A stretch of 64,000 nt of DNA from assembly GCF_000276665.1 (NCBI RefSeq), contig NW_004955416.1, positions 862,173 through 926,172 on the forward strand. Direction: 5' to 3'. Of the stretch, positions 46,989 to 59,073 are shown one piece after another. Below the pieces are notes generated by a model. That model worked only from the letters and a program-made list of their open reading frames with translations, was not told the DNA's origin and made no database searches. The stretch is from Chinchilla lanigera (lineage: Eukaryota > Chordata > Mammalia > Rodentia > Chinchillidae). Positions within the stretch are counted from its first letter, which is position 1. Each line of letters begins with the position of its first letter. A program made the translations under genes and the position numbers.

Positions 46989-47444
46989 CTGGAAACCAAA
47001 ACAAATTGAGACATTTTCCCAGAGCAATAACATCTCAGCTTGTTAAACTGTGGGGTGTTTTACTCAGTACTCACATTTTACTCTCAGCTACAAGAGGACA
47101 GCTAGTTGGCTGCCCAGAAGTTCTTAGAGATGCAGTGGAGATTGTCATGGTTCCCTACTTTAAACTCTCTCTACTTTGGGCTAAACAATCTCACATCCTT
47201 CCGCTTCCTTTCTCAGTATCTACAACCTGCAGCAGGGGGACAGTCAAAGGTGAAGAGCTACTCACTCGTCGCTAAAGGCAAGGCCTGTTGATGACTGCTG
47301 AACAACATGATGTGCTTGTTCTTCTGAGCAGAGACACCTGGCACCTGGCAGTACCATCATTTACCAGGCCTGCCTGGAGAAGATGACTCAGGATGTTTTC
47401 TGAGGGCTAATCTACTCTGGCAAGCAAGACCAGGGACACTCAGG

Positions 47445-47640
47445 GGCAGGGTTCTTAACCTCAGTACTACTGACATTTTGGGCCAGGTGCCTTTTTGTTG
47501 GGAGGCCTGGCCCATCTTGCTCTCTCTGTAGCACCTGTCTGTAGCATGCTCTACCCTACCACAGTCATGATAAACCAATACGGTCTCCTGACACTGCCAC
47601 TTGCCCCACTGGGAAAGAAGCATCCCCAGTTGAGGACTGC
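47445..47640 (+). mobile_element. MER5A (nonautonomous hAT-Charlie DNA transposon)
   Basis: ggttcttaacctcagtacta and ctgacattttgggccaggtg at one end, then ggtctcctgacactgccact and catccccagttgaggactgc at the other. These are the two inverted ends and middle of MER5A. Confidence 0.85.
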
Positions 47641-48214
47641 TGACATATAGGCAAAGACCATGAGGTGTTTCACTATAATAACACTAAAAATTGCTCTCTC
47701 CAGAGCTCATCTCTCCCTCAACCCTCTGGGCTCCTCTGTGCTTTTCTTCACCCTTTTATCACTCTTGTCAATTTTAGGCTTTATATTAAAGGACTTGATA
47801 GTCACTAATCATCTTTTAGCTCCATCTAAGGTGAGGCATGAGGATTTACTTACTCATGGAGTCAGGGCCTCTAGCATTTGCTCACTTGTGCTGTAGGAGA
47901 GGACTCACAGCAGAGCAGCTCTACAGTGTTTGTAATAGTCTGTAGGAGACGATGAAGACATGAATTCTACTCTCAGACTGAGACTTTATTTGTATACCTG
48001 AAGCCTTTTGTTTTTAAGCAAATAAAGACACTAAGAAATTCCTGCCCTTCTTTTTGTCTACAAATGGTGGATGTGTTGGACAAGTGTTACCAATGACTAA
48101 TTTAATTGTATAATCTCGGCTAGAATCTGTTTTGTTTCTCACAAATAAAATGTGGCAAAGATGTGAGGATCATCACTTCCTAGATTAAGTCATGTTGCAT
48201 AAGAGTGCATGTCA

Positions 48215-48600
48215 GCAAAGCGGGGAGGAGATTCTCCAGCTGGCTGTAGAGAAATAAGCCGCCATGTTGTAAGGGGGCCCATGACAGGGTCACATGCCAA
48301 GGAATTTCAGAGGGGCTCAGAGTGGCCCGGCTGTGACCATCATGAAAATGGGACTCCAGTTCTACAAATGCAGACACCTAGATTCTGCAAACAACCACAT
48401 AAATTGGAAGAAGACTCTGAGCTTTAGAAAACTCTGCAACCTGGCTGACTGGACTGTATCCTTGTCTGAGCCAAGTAGAGGACTAAGCTAAATTGTGCCA
48501 GGCTTCTGGCCCCCAGAAACTATGAGTTCATACAGGCATGTTATTGTAAGCCACTATGTCTGTGGTAGTTTTAATGTGGCAATAGAAAATGCACCCAGTG
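48215..48600 (+). mobile_element. LTR fragment, ERVL/MaLR-like
   Basis: Near the end it has ggcttctggcccccagaaac, tatgagttcatacaggcatg and gtaagccactatgtctgtgg, the common 3' part of ERVL/MaLR LTRs. The 5' part is diverged. No retroviral coding adjoins it. Confidence 0.6.
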
Positions 48601-49559
48601 AGTTTTCTTTGTGTCAAAGTATTTGGTACAGGCCCCACGTAAGTAATAAGCTTCTTCAACATATTTAGAAATAAGATTGATGGAATCATACATTGTTGTG
48701 GCTGTGACATTACAAGATTACATGGTTTTATGCTATCATTCGTTCATGATGAAATAGGCCAGAGTCATTAAACCTCAGACTCAGGCTCAGAAGTGTCATT
48801 TTATTACAGGATGATAGACTAACACTTCAGGTGCCCTTGTTTGTTTTACCCCTAATATTTCATGTACTCGTGGGTAGTATAAAGAGATAAATGCCTGTAA
48901 AACCAAAGTGTAAAGGTGAATTTTTAAAACCCTATGCCTGCAATAAGCCTAGTGAAGGCCATTCAGCAAATGGGTCAGTATCTATTATGTAGCTGCTTTT
49001 GGCAAGCCCTGAGTTTACAGTAGTCAAAGACCTCAATAGGAAATTCTTGTTTGATGCTCTTCTGGCTTTGGCTGTGAGGCAGGGGCTGTCTCTGCTCTGG
49101 CCTCCAGATTTTTCAAATACCCAATGTGTGACATTCAGAATAACTTTATACCCTCAAGTCATTAGAATGTTCAGAGCTTAGGTGTCTGACAAGATTTCAT
49201 CTGGACCCAAAGTTAACCCATGAATCAGTGTTCATGAGGAAAGAGAAATGCACTCATTAGAAGGCTTCCTGTGCTGATCTGAACCACACCAACTTAGGAG
49301 CTATACACTCAACAAGTGGCATCTTTTCAGGTCCCTTAGCACTGGTTCCTGAAAACTTCATAAACTGCTCAACTAAATCCCTGAAGGGAGAAGGTGGTTT
49401 GAAAGCATGTAGGATTTCCTGGGGTAAATTTATTTCTACTATACAAAGCACATGTCCACCTCAGTGAGCAATGAAGAGTTCTCATCAGTAACTAAAATAG
49501 GAAAACACAAATGTAGATTCAGGAGGGTGTACAAGAGGATAAAACCAGTATAGCACCGC

Positions 49560-50150
49560 TGGCGTGGGGCACACAATTCCAGAAGGCTCTCAGGAGCCCT
49601 GGGGCTACTTCTGTGATGATGTTACGTTACTTGGCTAAAGGGGTCTTGCTGATGTGAATAAAGCTATTAAACAGTGAACTTAAATAGGGAAATCTTCTTG
49701 GCTTCATCTAAAGGGCCCATTAGAGGGCCCTTTAAAATCATGGATTTTCTCTCGCTGGGAGCAGAAGGGAAAGTGAGAAAGATCCAAACTATGAAAATAA
49801 CTGAGTGTGCTACTGAGGGCTTTAAATACGGAGGGGACTACATGAGAAAAAATAAGGGTACCCTTTGGGAGCAGAGAATGGCCTGGTGGTCAGCAAGGAC
49901 ACAGGACCTCAGAACATCACACAGACAGTGCAGAGAACTAGGTACTGCCGACCACCTCAACAAGCTCAGAAATAGATTCTTCCCGGAGCCCACAGAGAAG
50001 AACCTGGCTCAGCTCCCCAGACACCCTGATTTTGGCTTTATGAGAACCTGAGGGCCCAGGCGAGCCTACAGAATTGTGAAATAATAAACACAAGTTGTTT
50101 TAAGCTGCAAATTTTATGGCAACTTGTCAGACAGCAATAAAAAGGTGGAT
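49560..50150 (+). mobile_element. MaLR-type LTR
   Basis: tgatgatgttacgttacttg, gctaaaggggtcttgctgat and gtgaataaagc near the start; ggctttatgagaacctgagg, agaattgtgaaataataaac, acaagttgttttaagctgca and ggcaacttgtcagacagcaa at the end. The order matches MLT1-like LTRs. Confidence 0.75.
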
Positions 50151-51824
50151 GCAAGTGATTTCCCAGCCAAGTCCGTTAGTCTGACAACAAATCTTAGCAA
50201 GCGCTCACTAGGGGCCAGGTGCTGCTTGATGCACAGTGAACCCAACATGGTTTCCACCCTCCAGACTGCACCTGTTGGAGGAGCAGGGTCCATTCCAATG
50301 GAAGAAGCATTGAGTCTGCTTCACCACACTTCATGCAGTCTTTTCCTTTTATAGTTGAATCTCCTTTTATCACCAGATGATCCATTTTGTCCTTGTGGTA
50401 ATAGATATTCTGTTTCTAATCATGTGTGAAGGTCAGGACACAGTAACTGGACAGATAAAAAAACTACACTGTCTCATAAATCTGAATCTCACTGCTGTTC
50501 CTGCCCTCAGCCATGGCAATCACTGAGGAGTATTTCTTGAATGTACATTCTAGTTCTCATTTCTCCACTGATTGCATTAAGTGGGACACAAAAAGATTTT
50601 CAAATTGCATAGCACTATTTAATGGGGAGGTTTAAAAATACTGTTTGAGAGAATCCTCATTATTTTGGTGACTTTTCCTCTCTCAATTGAAAGCCAGTGT
50701 GTAAATATTGCTGGCCTGCTTCTCTTGAGATAATTGAAAAATGAAAATGGTTACAGCTGTAGAATAATAATGATCTCACTGCCAGAGACCAGACATATGG
50801 CTGGACCTGTTACTGCCTTGCTGGCTGTGGCAGGCGCTGGCTGGGTGTGGGCTTCCTGAGGGTCTGGATGGAGCTCCGATACTCTGCTACTCCCACAGCA
50901 CTGCTTTGGGCAGTCACACTGGGGCCACTGGGCAGAGGGGGCAGCTTTTATGTGCATGTGGTAAAGAAGACCACTTGAGGAGAGGTGCTGACACCCAGCT
51001 CAGCAAAGACAACCATCCAGCCTACTGTCACCCCGGAGCCACTGTGAAAGATGGGATGAAGCTGCCACAATGTCCTCTTGTTTGTTGCATCTCTACCTCC
51101 TGGGTTGCTCCCTGAGGCAGGCAAGTCATTGCTGCTTGCAAGTGCCATCTTCTTATTGCTGTTTTTAATTCATTAATACTTGTGGACCTCCAAAATCCAA
51201 CTAGCTTTAAAAGTCATTACATGCTCTCAGTTTCCTGCAGCTCAGGGAGACCCTTTAATTCAACTCATTTCAAAAGTTAATGGGAAAAAGCGAATGGATT
51301 CTGAAGGACGGCAGTAATGTACATAAAGCACTTTCTCAGAGGATTTGGAGCTGGGAGAGGTAGAATTGTACAAAAATACTAGACTGTCTGCTACCTCAAA
51401 GCCTGGCTTCACAAACGCCTCTTTCTGGAAATGGCCAGTGGGGCCCCAGCTGCGGGCCCCAGCTGGCCAAGTGTTGGTGATTCAGCTGTTTCCCACAGGA
51501 GGACGAGGCACAGAGAGTTGTGCACTGTAGGAGACGCTGTTGAGACAAGGTAGCTGCCTCCATCAGAGGGCTGCCCTCGGCCCCCAACAAGAGGTTGGTC
51601 TATCCTTTCTCAGTCATCCCAAACCTATCCTTTCAGGTTTGGGGTCCTGCTCTGTCTGTTCCCTATCTGACCTCATACCTCCAACCATGGACCACACAGA
51701 TAGAAGCTGAGAAGCTTTTCAGCCCAGAAGCTGTAGTCTAGGGCTAACTGAGGAAACATGGCTCTCATCCATTATATAATAGCTGTGGTGACCCTGGAAG
51801 ACTGCTGACTTTTTAAAATTCTGC

Positions 51825-52150
51825 AAGGTACTCTCCTGCTCAGAAGCCTTCAGTACCTCCCAACTTTCTATGTATAATTGCTTACCTTTCCAAATGAATT
51901 TCTCACCACTAGTCATAAAAGCCCCAGCCCCTTCTGTCCACTGATCCTCAGACACACCATATCCTTCCCTTACTGCATGAATGCTTCCTGTGCCATTTGC
52001 TGAATCTAGACTACTCCTCTTTCTACCTCACAAGCAAGATTTCTCAATGAGCACTTTCCTGAATGCTCTTGATGGGTAGAATCTCCTTTTCCCTGTGTGA
52101 CACTTTCTGTCTACACTTACATGTGACTTTTTATTCTGCCCTTGGAGTGG
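51825..52150 (+). mobile_element. L2 LINE 3' fragment
   Basis: C/T-rich order of ccttcagtacctcccaactt, ctgtccactgatcctcagac, catgaatgcttcctgtgcca and cactttcctgaatgctcttg fits the L2 3' end. Confidence 0.6.
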
Positions 52151-53385
52151 TGAGAATGTTTAACATATAAATTTAATTCCTCAACCTTGCACTTTCCATG
52201 ATAGGTGCTATAGAACTCTAGGCTCACAGAATATTTACCAATGTTAAAAGTTAACAAAATTCTTTTCTTAGTGAAATAACTTTAGAAATGCTTGGTTAAA
52301 CAGGTTTCTTTCCAAGGTATTTCTCTATATTGTGCTAATATTCACTGCAAAACTTCAAAAGAAGGATGTAACATGTAGCATTTTCCCCAAGCTTATCTGG
52401 CCATCAAGAATGAAGAAATCAGGATTTCACAGTTAATGACAGGTAAATCTATATTTATATACCTGAAGGGCTTCCTGAGTATTTCTGTAAAGTTCACAGT
52501 CCACTAAACAGGGAAACACATTATTTACATAAATATATTTTCAAATAATCAGATAAGGCAGTATTCACAATCTTTTTTGGTCACCAGGGACTGGTTTTGA
52601 GTAAGACAAGTTTTTCCATGAACAGAGGTAGTAGTGGTGCTTTGGGGATGATTCAAGTCCATTACATTTTCTGTGCACTTTATTTTCAATAGTATTACAT
52701 TGTGCACTTTATTTCTACTATTGTTATATTAGATTCTTAGAAGGTGCATACACTTAGATCCCTCATATGTACAGTTCACAGGAAGGTCACACTTCTATGA
52801 GAATCTAAGGGTGCCACTGATCTGACTAGGTGGAGCTCAGACAGTGATGTGAGCAATGGGGGGCAGCTGTGAATACACACAAAACTTTGCTCACTTTCTT
52901 ACAGATCACCTCCTGCTGTGCAGTCTGGTTCCTAACAGGTTGTGGACCATTATCCCTAAAAGTATCCAAAAGAAATATGCATAACCTTTTTTGCAAAGGG
53001 AATACATGGCAAACTAATAGTTTCTATAGGTTTCAATTTCTTAAAGTGAGCAGTATTTCTATTCACCTCTTAAATCTTTCCTCTTGTATAGTACAAGTAA
53101 CATAAAGATGGCAGAGAAATACTTAAAAAATAAATGAGTAAGTTTTTAGAGCTTATTACCAAAGAAAAGCCTTTTCTTTCTCTAGAAAGATGGTCAGAAT
53201 AACTGGTCAACCAATAAAATCACTTTGTTTTTATTCATTTATTGTTCTTAGTCCCTCATGTACCACATGGCTTCATCAACTAAGAACACTGTGGTGGATA
53301 TGTGGAATACAGAAAAGAACAAGGAACACAGCCATAAGTAGCAGGTCTGGGACACCACTGTCTATGCCCCAGAAGCTGTCCTTAC

Positions 53386-53551
53386 CTGGTAGCAGGTTCC
53401 AAGTTCTTTCCCATTGGCTGAGAAGGACAACATGCCCATTGCCAGATCCACAAGGCAGCCGATCTCCAGGTCCACGTTGCTTCGACTTGACCTTTGAGAA
53501 CTAGCCACAATGTCTCCACCCCATACCATGTAGCAGTTGCTGCGTTTCACA
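53386..53551 (-). CDS. RYR3: RYR3 exon E: SPRY3 core
   Basis: 166 bases; one base completes Ser, then 55 codons ending in phase 0. Acceptor cccctag, donor GTAAGG. The product is [19 protein letters not shown], then [20 protein letters not shown], then [12 protein letters not shown]. The NCYMVWGGD and [15 protein letters not shown] motifs are the most conserved part of SPRY domains. It joins directly to the VEPNTK sequence of exon F. Confidence 0.96.
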
Positions 53552-54974
53552 CTAGGGGCCAGAAAGTGGGTGGGAGGAGAAGGCACAAATCTGGACTGGG
53601 TGGTTTGTATGCAAGACTCAAGAGTGAAATGCCCCAGGAACTTCCCTACAAACCTCTTTGATCAGCCCTGATTAATTTTTTTTAATTCCTTTGGCTTCAA
53701 CTTAATTTACTCAGGCCTAAGCTACTCTGTTTATGGATGTGGTCATAAAGTAGGTTTCCTCCTTCCAAAGAAAATATTTAGATAACTGTTTCCTGACTCA
53801 CCTTTGTGAAACAGATGAGAAAAGCAGTGACGGGAAATTTAGGTATAAAGAGGGTGACAGTTTGCCTTGGGCAAGTTTATAGAAGGATTAGGCATAAGAA
53901 GCAGAAGCAAAAAACTGGGTTCAGAATCCCAGTCTGACAGGGCAAAAAGTGATACCATAGAAGAAAAGTGGCTTATACTTAGGATGGCAGGCCTGGGACC
54001 AGAGAAGTTGTCTCTGATGTTCTCCCACTGCCCAGCTCTGTCTTACCTTGACTTTTGCAGTTCTCTGGAAGTCAGCCTCCTCCACTTCTGTACAAGCGAC
54101 AACTTAAGTACTTTTACCTCAAACTATCTACCACCTCCCAGAACGCAGAACTCCACTAAGAGTCTTTACACTTAAAAGCAAACTATAATAACCAGAAAGT
54201 CTTTACATCTCCAATGTCTGGTTCCTTAACTGTTGGTTTCATACCCTTGGTGAGCTTTAGAGAAGAGGCTCAGTGGCCAAAGTGATTCTCAGCCCTCACA
54301 GCGGGCTGTGGCAAGAGACAGCTGATTCTATCTCTTAAGCTTTTCCTGGGGTAGAACATCAGAGGGACCCTGTCCCTTGATGTAACATGATATCACTTCT
54401 CTCAGATTAAAGGAGAGAGATGTGACCTCACATGAGTTCTTGTTGAGGTCCTCAGCTGTGGGGGGAGTTTGTAGCTCCATGTGGTGGACAGGTCCTAGAT
54501 CACTGTACTCTCTCCGAGTTCATTACCTCTCTGGACTGGGGTCTCATTGTTTGGATTAGGATTTCCCAAGGTTTCATCCAGCTCTCTAAGTCTACCACTT
54601 TTCCCTGGGAATAGAAATCTCTTTTGCAAACAGAAATTTGTACATATTTCCTCTCCTCTGGGGCACTAGTGTGGTGGCTTCTCAGCATGAATGCACTCAG
54701 GCAGAGGCCAGTGCAAACTGCCTCTTCCAAAGAGTTACAGCCATCATTAGATTTCCTTAAAGGCAAGTGGCAGCCATGTTATTACTTCTTAGTGTTTAAA
54801 TTACTAAATACATTGATGACCCATATAGAATTCAATTAATAATACATTGAGGTTGTAGGGATGAGAAGTGGCAGGGCTTTGGGTGTATTTTAAAAGGCCC
54901 AAATTAAAAATGCCCTGAAACATCAGAAAATCGATCCTGCATTTATTGCTTATTATGTAGGACAAAGAGCTAAG

Positions 54975-55085
54975 AATTATTGAGCACCTACCATACACTG
55001 GGTCCTGCCCTGGGTGTCAGCATGTCAGGTATTTAGACAGTAAATGTGGTCGCTGAGGCTCAGATACAGCGTGTATCTGTCTTGT
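54975..55085 (-). mobile_element. MIR-like fragment
   Basis: attattgagcacctaccata, cactgggtcctgccctgggt and gctgaggctcagatacagcg resemble the MIR reverse complement. Confidence 0.5.
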
Positions 55086-55254
55086 GTGGCAGAGTAAGAA
55101 AACAGGAGCAATAAACTGAAAGGAGATGAATATTTCTGCCTTCTTTTTTCCTGGCTCAGAAACAAAACCTGAATTGGCCCACTGTTTTCATATACTTTCC
55201 AACATATACTGTATTTTGCTTATCATATCCACTTTAGTAATGGCAATAATTAAT

Positions 55255-55500
55255 AATAATAATAGAACTTATTGAATGTTTGAAGTGAGGCACTGTCGTA
55301 TTTTTGCGTGAATTACCTACCCATTTACCCCTCACAACATTTTATGGGGTCAGAAATATTATTCTCACTTTCTAGCTGAGGCAATAATGACCCAGGTAGA
55401 GTCAGTGATCTGAGGCCACACTTCTAGAAAGCACTGGGACATAGTTATGAACTTAGTAAGGACATCAGCTTGCTTTCAGAGCCTGTGCTCTTAACCGCTT
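55255..55500 (-). mobile_element. MIR SINE
   Basis: agaacttattgaatgtttga, cacaacattttatggggtca, tattattctcactttctagc, tgaggcaataatgacccagg, and gagcctgtgctcttaaccgc at the tRNA end. Confidence 0.8.
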
Positions 55501-56357
55501 GTCAACACAGGTCCTGCAGGACAGTGACTATGATTCACCTCTGGCTGGGAGCCTCTGATGAACCAAGGTTACAAAATAGTGCCGACTCTGTAGGGGGAAA
55601 AGGCTAGTTTGAAAAGCAACTTATTACATCTCCATATGTGGCTGTACAGGAAGAGATGCTCTCGAACCCCACGTAAGAGGGACACATGGGTTTTTGCATA
55701 CAGTCTCCTGGGCCACATCTAGCCACAGATTTTTTCTCCTGAGCTGCGTCTGGCCAAGCTGTCACAATGGCTTGCTGGGAGGATAGAGGTGCCTGAAGCA
55801 TGTCTTCCCTAAAGAGCCCAAGACCATTTCTCTTTAGTGGCTATTATTCATGAATTCACTACATTTTACTTATTTTTTTTATGCTTTTAGTGATTAGAAC
55901 CTCTTGGGATAAGGAGATCTGAGTGTATCAGTGGCTGTCTAATGTGGTACATCTTTTCATTTCTTCTGAACTGACTTCTCTCAAGAACACAGGGCTTTTT
56001 CTCTGTTTCATTCTGATGCTGAAGAAATTGAGGCTAGCCTGAAAACCATGGAGAAAACTCTGAAAGAAATCACAGATCCAGTTGTCTATCCCCATCTTCC
56101 ATCTCTGGGCCATGATTTTTGTATGTGATGAGATTATCCTTGATTTTCACTAACATTCCTTACTGTCATAGTAAGATCCTTCTCAGCCCTTGTTCCAATG
56201 TACTTACAAACTGTATAAACAAATTTCAGCTTTTTCTTTTAAGAGAGGCTGAGAAGCTTCCTTCTTTGGAGGGAGGGGTGGGAGAAGACTATGAGGGGTA
56301 CAGAGGAGACAGTAAGGAGCCCGAGGGCTGAGCCTGCCTCCTGGAACCCCTTCTTAC

Positions 56358-56521
56358 CTTTCATGGACCCGACCTCTCTCGTCCCCGAGGGTGACCGTCA
56401 CTGTACAGTTTTTATTCAGGTCAAACTTTTCACTGTACAAGTGATAGTCTGGAGTCACCCATCCAACCCAGACACAGGAGGGGTCCTGCCCCGCGAAGAT
56501 GCGGATGGCATAGTAGCATTG
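56358..56521 (-). CDS. RYR3: RYR3 exon D: start of SPRY3 domain
   Basis: 164 bases, phase 0 to phase 2; acceptor ccacag, donor GTAAGA. The product opens [20 protein letters not shown], continues [19 protein letters not shown], and ends GDERGRVHE plus AG of a Ser codon. The [11 protein letters not shown] segment is the signature beta-sheet of the third SPRY domain of ryanodine receptors, a protein-interaction fold on the outer cytoplasmic shell. Confidence 0.96.
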
Positions 56522-57002
56522 CTGTGGAGAGACCGCAGAGGACAGATGAGAGTGAGTGGCTCCCAGTCATGGGAGGGGACTGGAGAGACAGAGAAAACGC
56601 AGCGGCCTATTGGCCCTCTTTTAAGAAGAAGCACACCCTGTTGGAGATGTGTAGCATACGCTTAGCCTGGAGGAATGGTGAAATAGAGATTCTGACTTGG
56701 CAATTTTCCACTTTCCTACTTTGCTTTAGCACCCAGAACAGCAAACAATCTACTGCTTGTTGGCAGAAAGATGCTGGACATGAGATTAGGAGATGCTCTT
56801 GATGTAACTTATGGCGGCCTTGTAGAATGGCCAGCCCAGAGCCCTAACCATCCCCTGGGTACCAGGTAGATCTGGGCTAGAAGCAGGGCAGGCAGGCACA
56901 GTCCCTCTCCTCAGAGGGACAAGAGCCAAAGGCCGGAGTGCTCCTACTACTTTACATGTCTATGGAGAAGGCAAAGAAGCTTTTGTTATTCATGAAAAAA
57001 GA

Positions 57003-57185
57003 GGCTGAAGCTGAACCTAGCGGCACATGCCTGTAGTACCAAAAGTCTGAGTGGCTAAGGGAGGAGGATTCCCAAGTTCGAGCACGTCAGTGACTTAGTG
57101 AGACCTTGTCTCAAAATTAAACAATAAAAAAGGGCTGGGGATATAGCTCAGCACAAGGCCCTAGGTTCAATCCCTAGTACTGTTT
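57003..57185 (+). mobile_element. Composite SINE: B1-like plus ID-like
   Basis: A 7SL-type monomer (gcggcacatgcctgtagtac, gaggattcccaagttcgagc, gtgagaccttgtctcaaaat) is followed by an A-rich link and an ID-type unit (gggctggggatatagctcag, ctaggttcaatccctagtac). Same order as the copy at 37425-37592, so this is a dimeric SINE family and not a chance adjacency. Confidence 0.88.
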
Positions 57186-57459
57186 ATAAAAAGAGGCTGT
57201 GAAAAAAAGCTCTTGATGTAGTTAAACCTACTTCCCTTGGCTGCCTCGCTCACCCACAGGGAATGTGGAGAAGGACAGTAGTTCCTGGTGAGGAAGGCCA
57301 GGTGGTCTGTGAGGCACATCAATGTGTTACAGTAACAGCGACAATAGTGAGGAAGGTGACTACTTCATCATTCTCTTTATAACACTGAGTAGATTTATTC
57401 TTAATGAAGTAAGTCCTATTTGTAGTCTGTCAAATTTTCTTGGTTGGGAGTAAAAACGG

Positions 57460-57650
57460 GTCAGCCAGGCAAAACCTGGGCTTGAGTTTTGCCTCTGTCA
57501 GTAATGTTTCCTGTGGACTTGGACAAGTCATTTGTCCTCAGTCTGCATAACATGGTGCACACTATCACCTATTTCACAGGCTACAGATTCAATGAATTCA
57601 ATGGAGACTAAACGGGAAGGTGATGCAATATGCCTGACACAGAATCCAGC
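57460..57650 (+). mobile_element. MIR SINE
   Basis: aacctgggcttgagttttgc, gtggacttggacaagtcatt, tgtcctcagtctgcataaca, tcacctatttcacaggctac and aatatgcctgacacagaatc follow the MIR consensus. Confidence 0.75.
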
Positions 57651-58326
57651 TCTAGTGTGTGATTTGCTGGAGCAAGAATCTTATTCCTAATGGTGCTGCA
57701 CCCATGAACTTGGGACTGCAGTTTAACTTTACAGAAGGGGAGCCATGCATTTCTCCCATACACATGCTTTTCTTTCCCTTTTTCTTTTCTCCCCAGGTGG
57801 CAAACAAGAGTGAGAGAAAGGAAGAGATTAGGAAGTACTGGTCTCTGACTAGTGTCTAGCTATGGAAAAGGGACTGCAAGTAGCTTCTGCCTTCTGTGTG
57901 AGCTTCCTGTCTCTTCTCATTTGAGTGCTGTGAACATTACTTCTGGCATCACATAGGGCCATGAGGGAGAAAACTCATGGAAGATCACACACAAGAGCAA
58001 ACAAAAAGATTTAACTGAGAGACCCTTTAACGGATGCTTTCAATCAGAAAGTCAGTGTTGGGTCCCTGGTGGCAAACATGTACCAAATGCACAAAGACAC
58101 CCAATTAGGCCCAGGTAGAGCTTCTGCTTTGCACTGGATAAATCTCTTTCTTCTTCACATTTGAGAAATGCCACAGATGTATTCCAAAGCATCAAGATGG
58201 ATATTAAAAAGGCAGAGTAACTGGCAATTAGAGAGGATCTCTAGACAGAATTTTGCTGTAAGGGGCATATTCTAGGCACAGCAAAGGATCAAATAATTAA
58301 AACCACAATAGAGCACATTTACTTAC

Positions 58327-58363
58327 TGTTGTTGTAGGAGAGAGTATTTCTTGCATCTGTTTC
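58327..58363 (-). CDS. RYR3: RYR3 exon C: 37-base micro-exon
   Basis: Only 37 bases. It completes the Arg codon begun in exon B and then encodes KQMQEILSPTTT. The acceptor is cctccag and the donor GTAAGT; the base before the donor is A rather than the usual G, so recognition leans on the strong intronic half of the site. Phase ends at 0, joining exactly to exon D. It is too short for ordinary ORF detection and was found from the phase gap between exons B and D and from the remembered RYR3 sequence at this junction. This is the place where RYR1/RYR2 carry the D2 divergent region. Confidence 0.93.
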
Positions 58364-58405
58364 CTGGAGGGAAGATAACCCATGTTTAGTTACACAGCTG
58401 TATAG

Positions 58406-58421
58406 AGAATCCCACACTTCT
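58406..58421 (+). repeat. Target-site duplication, low side of twin-primed L1
   Basis: agaatcccacacttct, identical to 59058-59073. Confidence 0.9.
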
Positions 58422-59057
58422 TTTTTTAATCTAAGTTTACTGGTACAATTTAGGTATACATAACGACCACGTTCATTACAGGCAGCTTACATGTGTACAT
58501 AATATATCTTGAGTCCTCTTTTTTCCCCATTCCCATCCCTTCTTTTCAAGCCCCCTTCCCCTTCCCATTCACGAAGCTCCTTTTCTCATTTTTTCTTTCC
58601 CTTCCACTCTCCCAATTTCCCTTTCCTTTTGAAGAGTTTTTTTCCTATTTCACAATATCTATTGTACATTTATGTTCTCATTTATATTTTCAGTTTCCTA
58701 CAGCAGAAGATAATGTGATATTTGTACATGTGTATCCAATTTATTTCACTTATGGTTATGGTCTCAAGGTCCATCCCCTTAGCTATAAATGTCTCAATTT
58801 TATCTTTCTTTATGGCTGAGCAATACTCCATTATATAAACAACACATCTTTTTTTATTGATGCATTGGTTGATGGGCATTTGTGGAAATCAGTGTGGAGA
58901 TTCCTCAAAAAACTAGGATTAGCAGTCCTATTTGGCCCAGCTATTCCCATTCTGGATATCTTCCCAGAAGAATTAAAAGCATTATACCACAGCGATATAT
59001 GTGTACCCATGTAGATAGAGGCACAGTTTTTAATAGCTAAATCTTGGAAGCAACCCA
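58422..59057 (-). mobile_element. 5'-inverted (twin-primed) L1 insertion
   Basis: 58422-58870 is minus-strand L1, from a T-rich start (poly(A) tail) through a pyrimidine-rich 3' UTR to ORF2 C-terminus; the minus frame reads YYSAIKKDKIE-like EYCSAIKKDKIETF and WIHMYKYHIIF. 58880-59057 is L1 in the opposite orientation: ORF2 residues just upstream of those, with plus strand gtgtggagattcctcaaaaa and aatcttggaagcaacccaag. Identical 16-base flanks show one insertion event. Confidence 0.92.
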
Positions 59058-59073
59058 AGAATCCCACACTTCT
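59058..59073 (+). repeat. Target-site duplication, high side of twin-primed L1
   Basis: agaatcccacacttct, identical to 58406-58421. Confidence 0.9.

Larger units (their letters stand above)
46989..53385 (-). other. RYR3 intron E-F
   Basis: 6,397 bases. It contains MER5A (47445-47640), two MaLR-type LTR fragments (48215-48600 and 49560-50150), a possible MIR at 50185-50260, and an L2 fragment (51825-52150). The stretches 50270-51800 and 52160-53385 show no recognisable element. Confidence 0.85.
53552..56357 (-). other. RYR3 intron D-E
   Basis: 2,806 bases. MIR-like segments lie at 54975-55085 and 55255-55500. An (AAT)n-like stretch sits at about 55247-55264. The rest looks unique. Confidence 0.85.
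56522..58326 (-). other. RYR3 intron C-D
   Basis: 1,805 bases. It contains the B1+ID composite SINE at 57003-57185 and a MIR at 57460-57650. A C/T-rich tract lies at 57770-57797. Nothing else was recognised. Confidence 0.85.
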
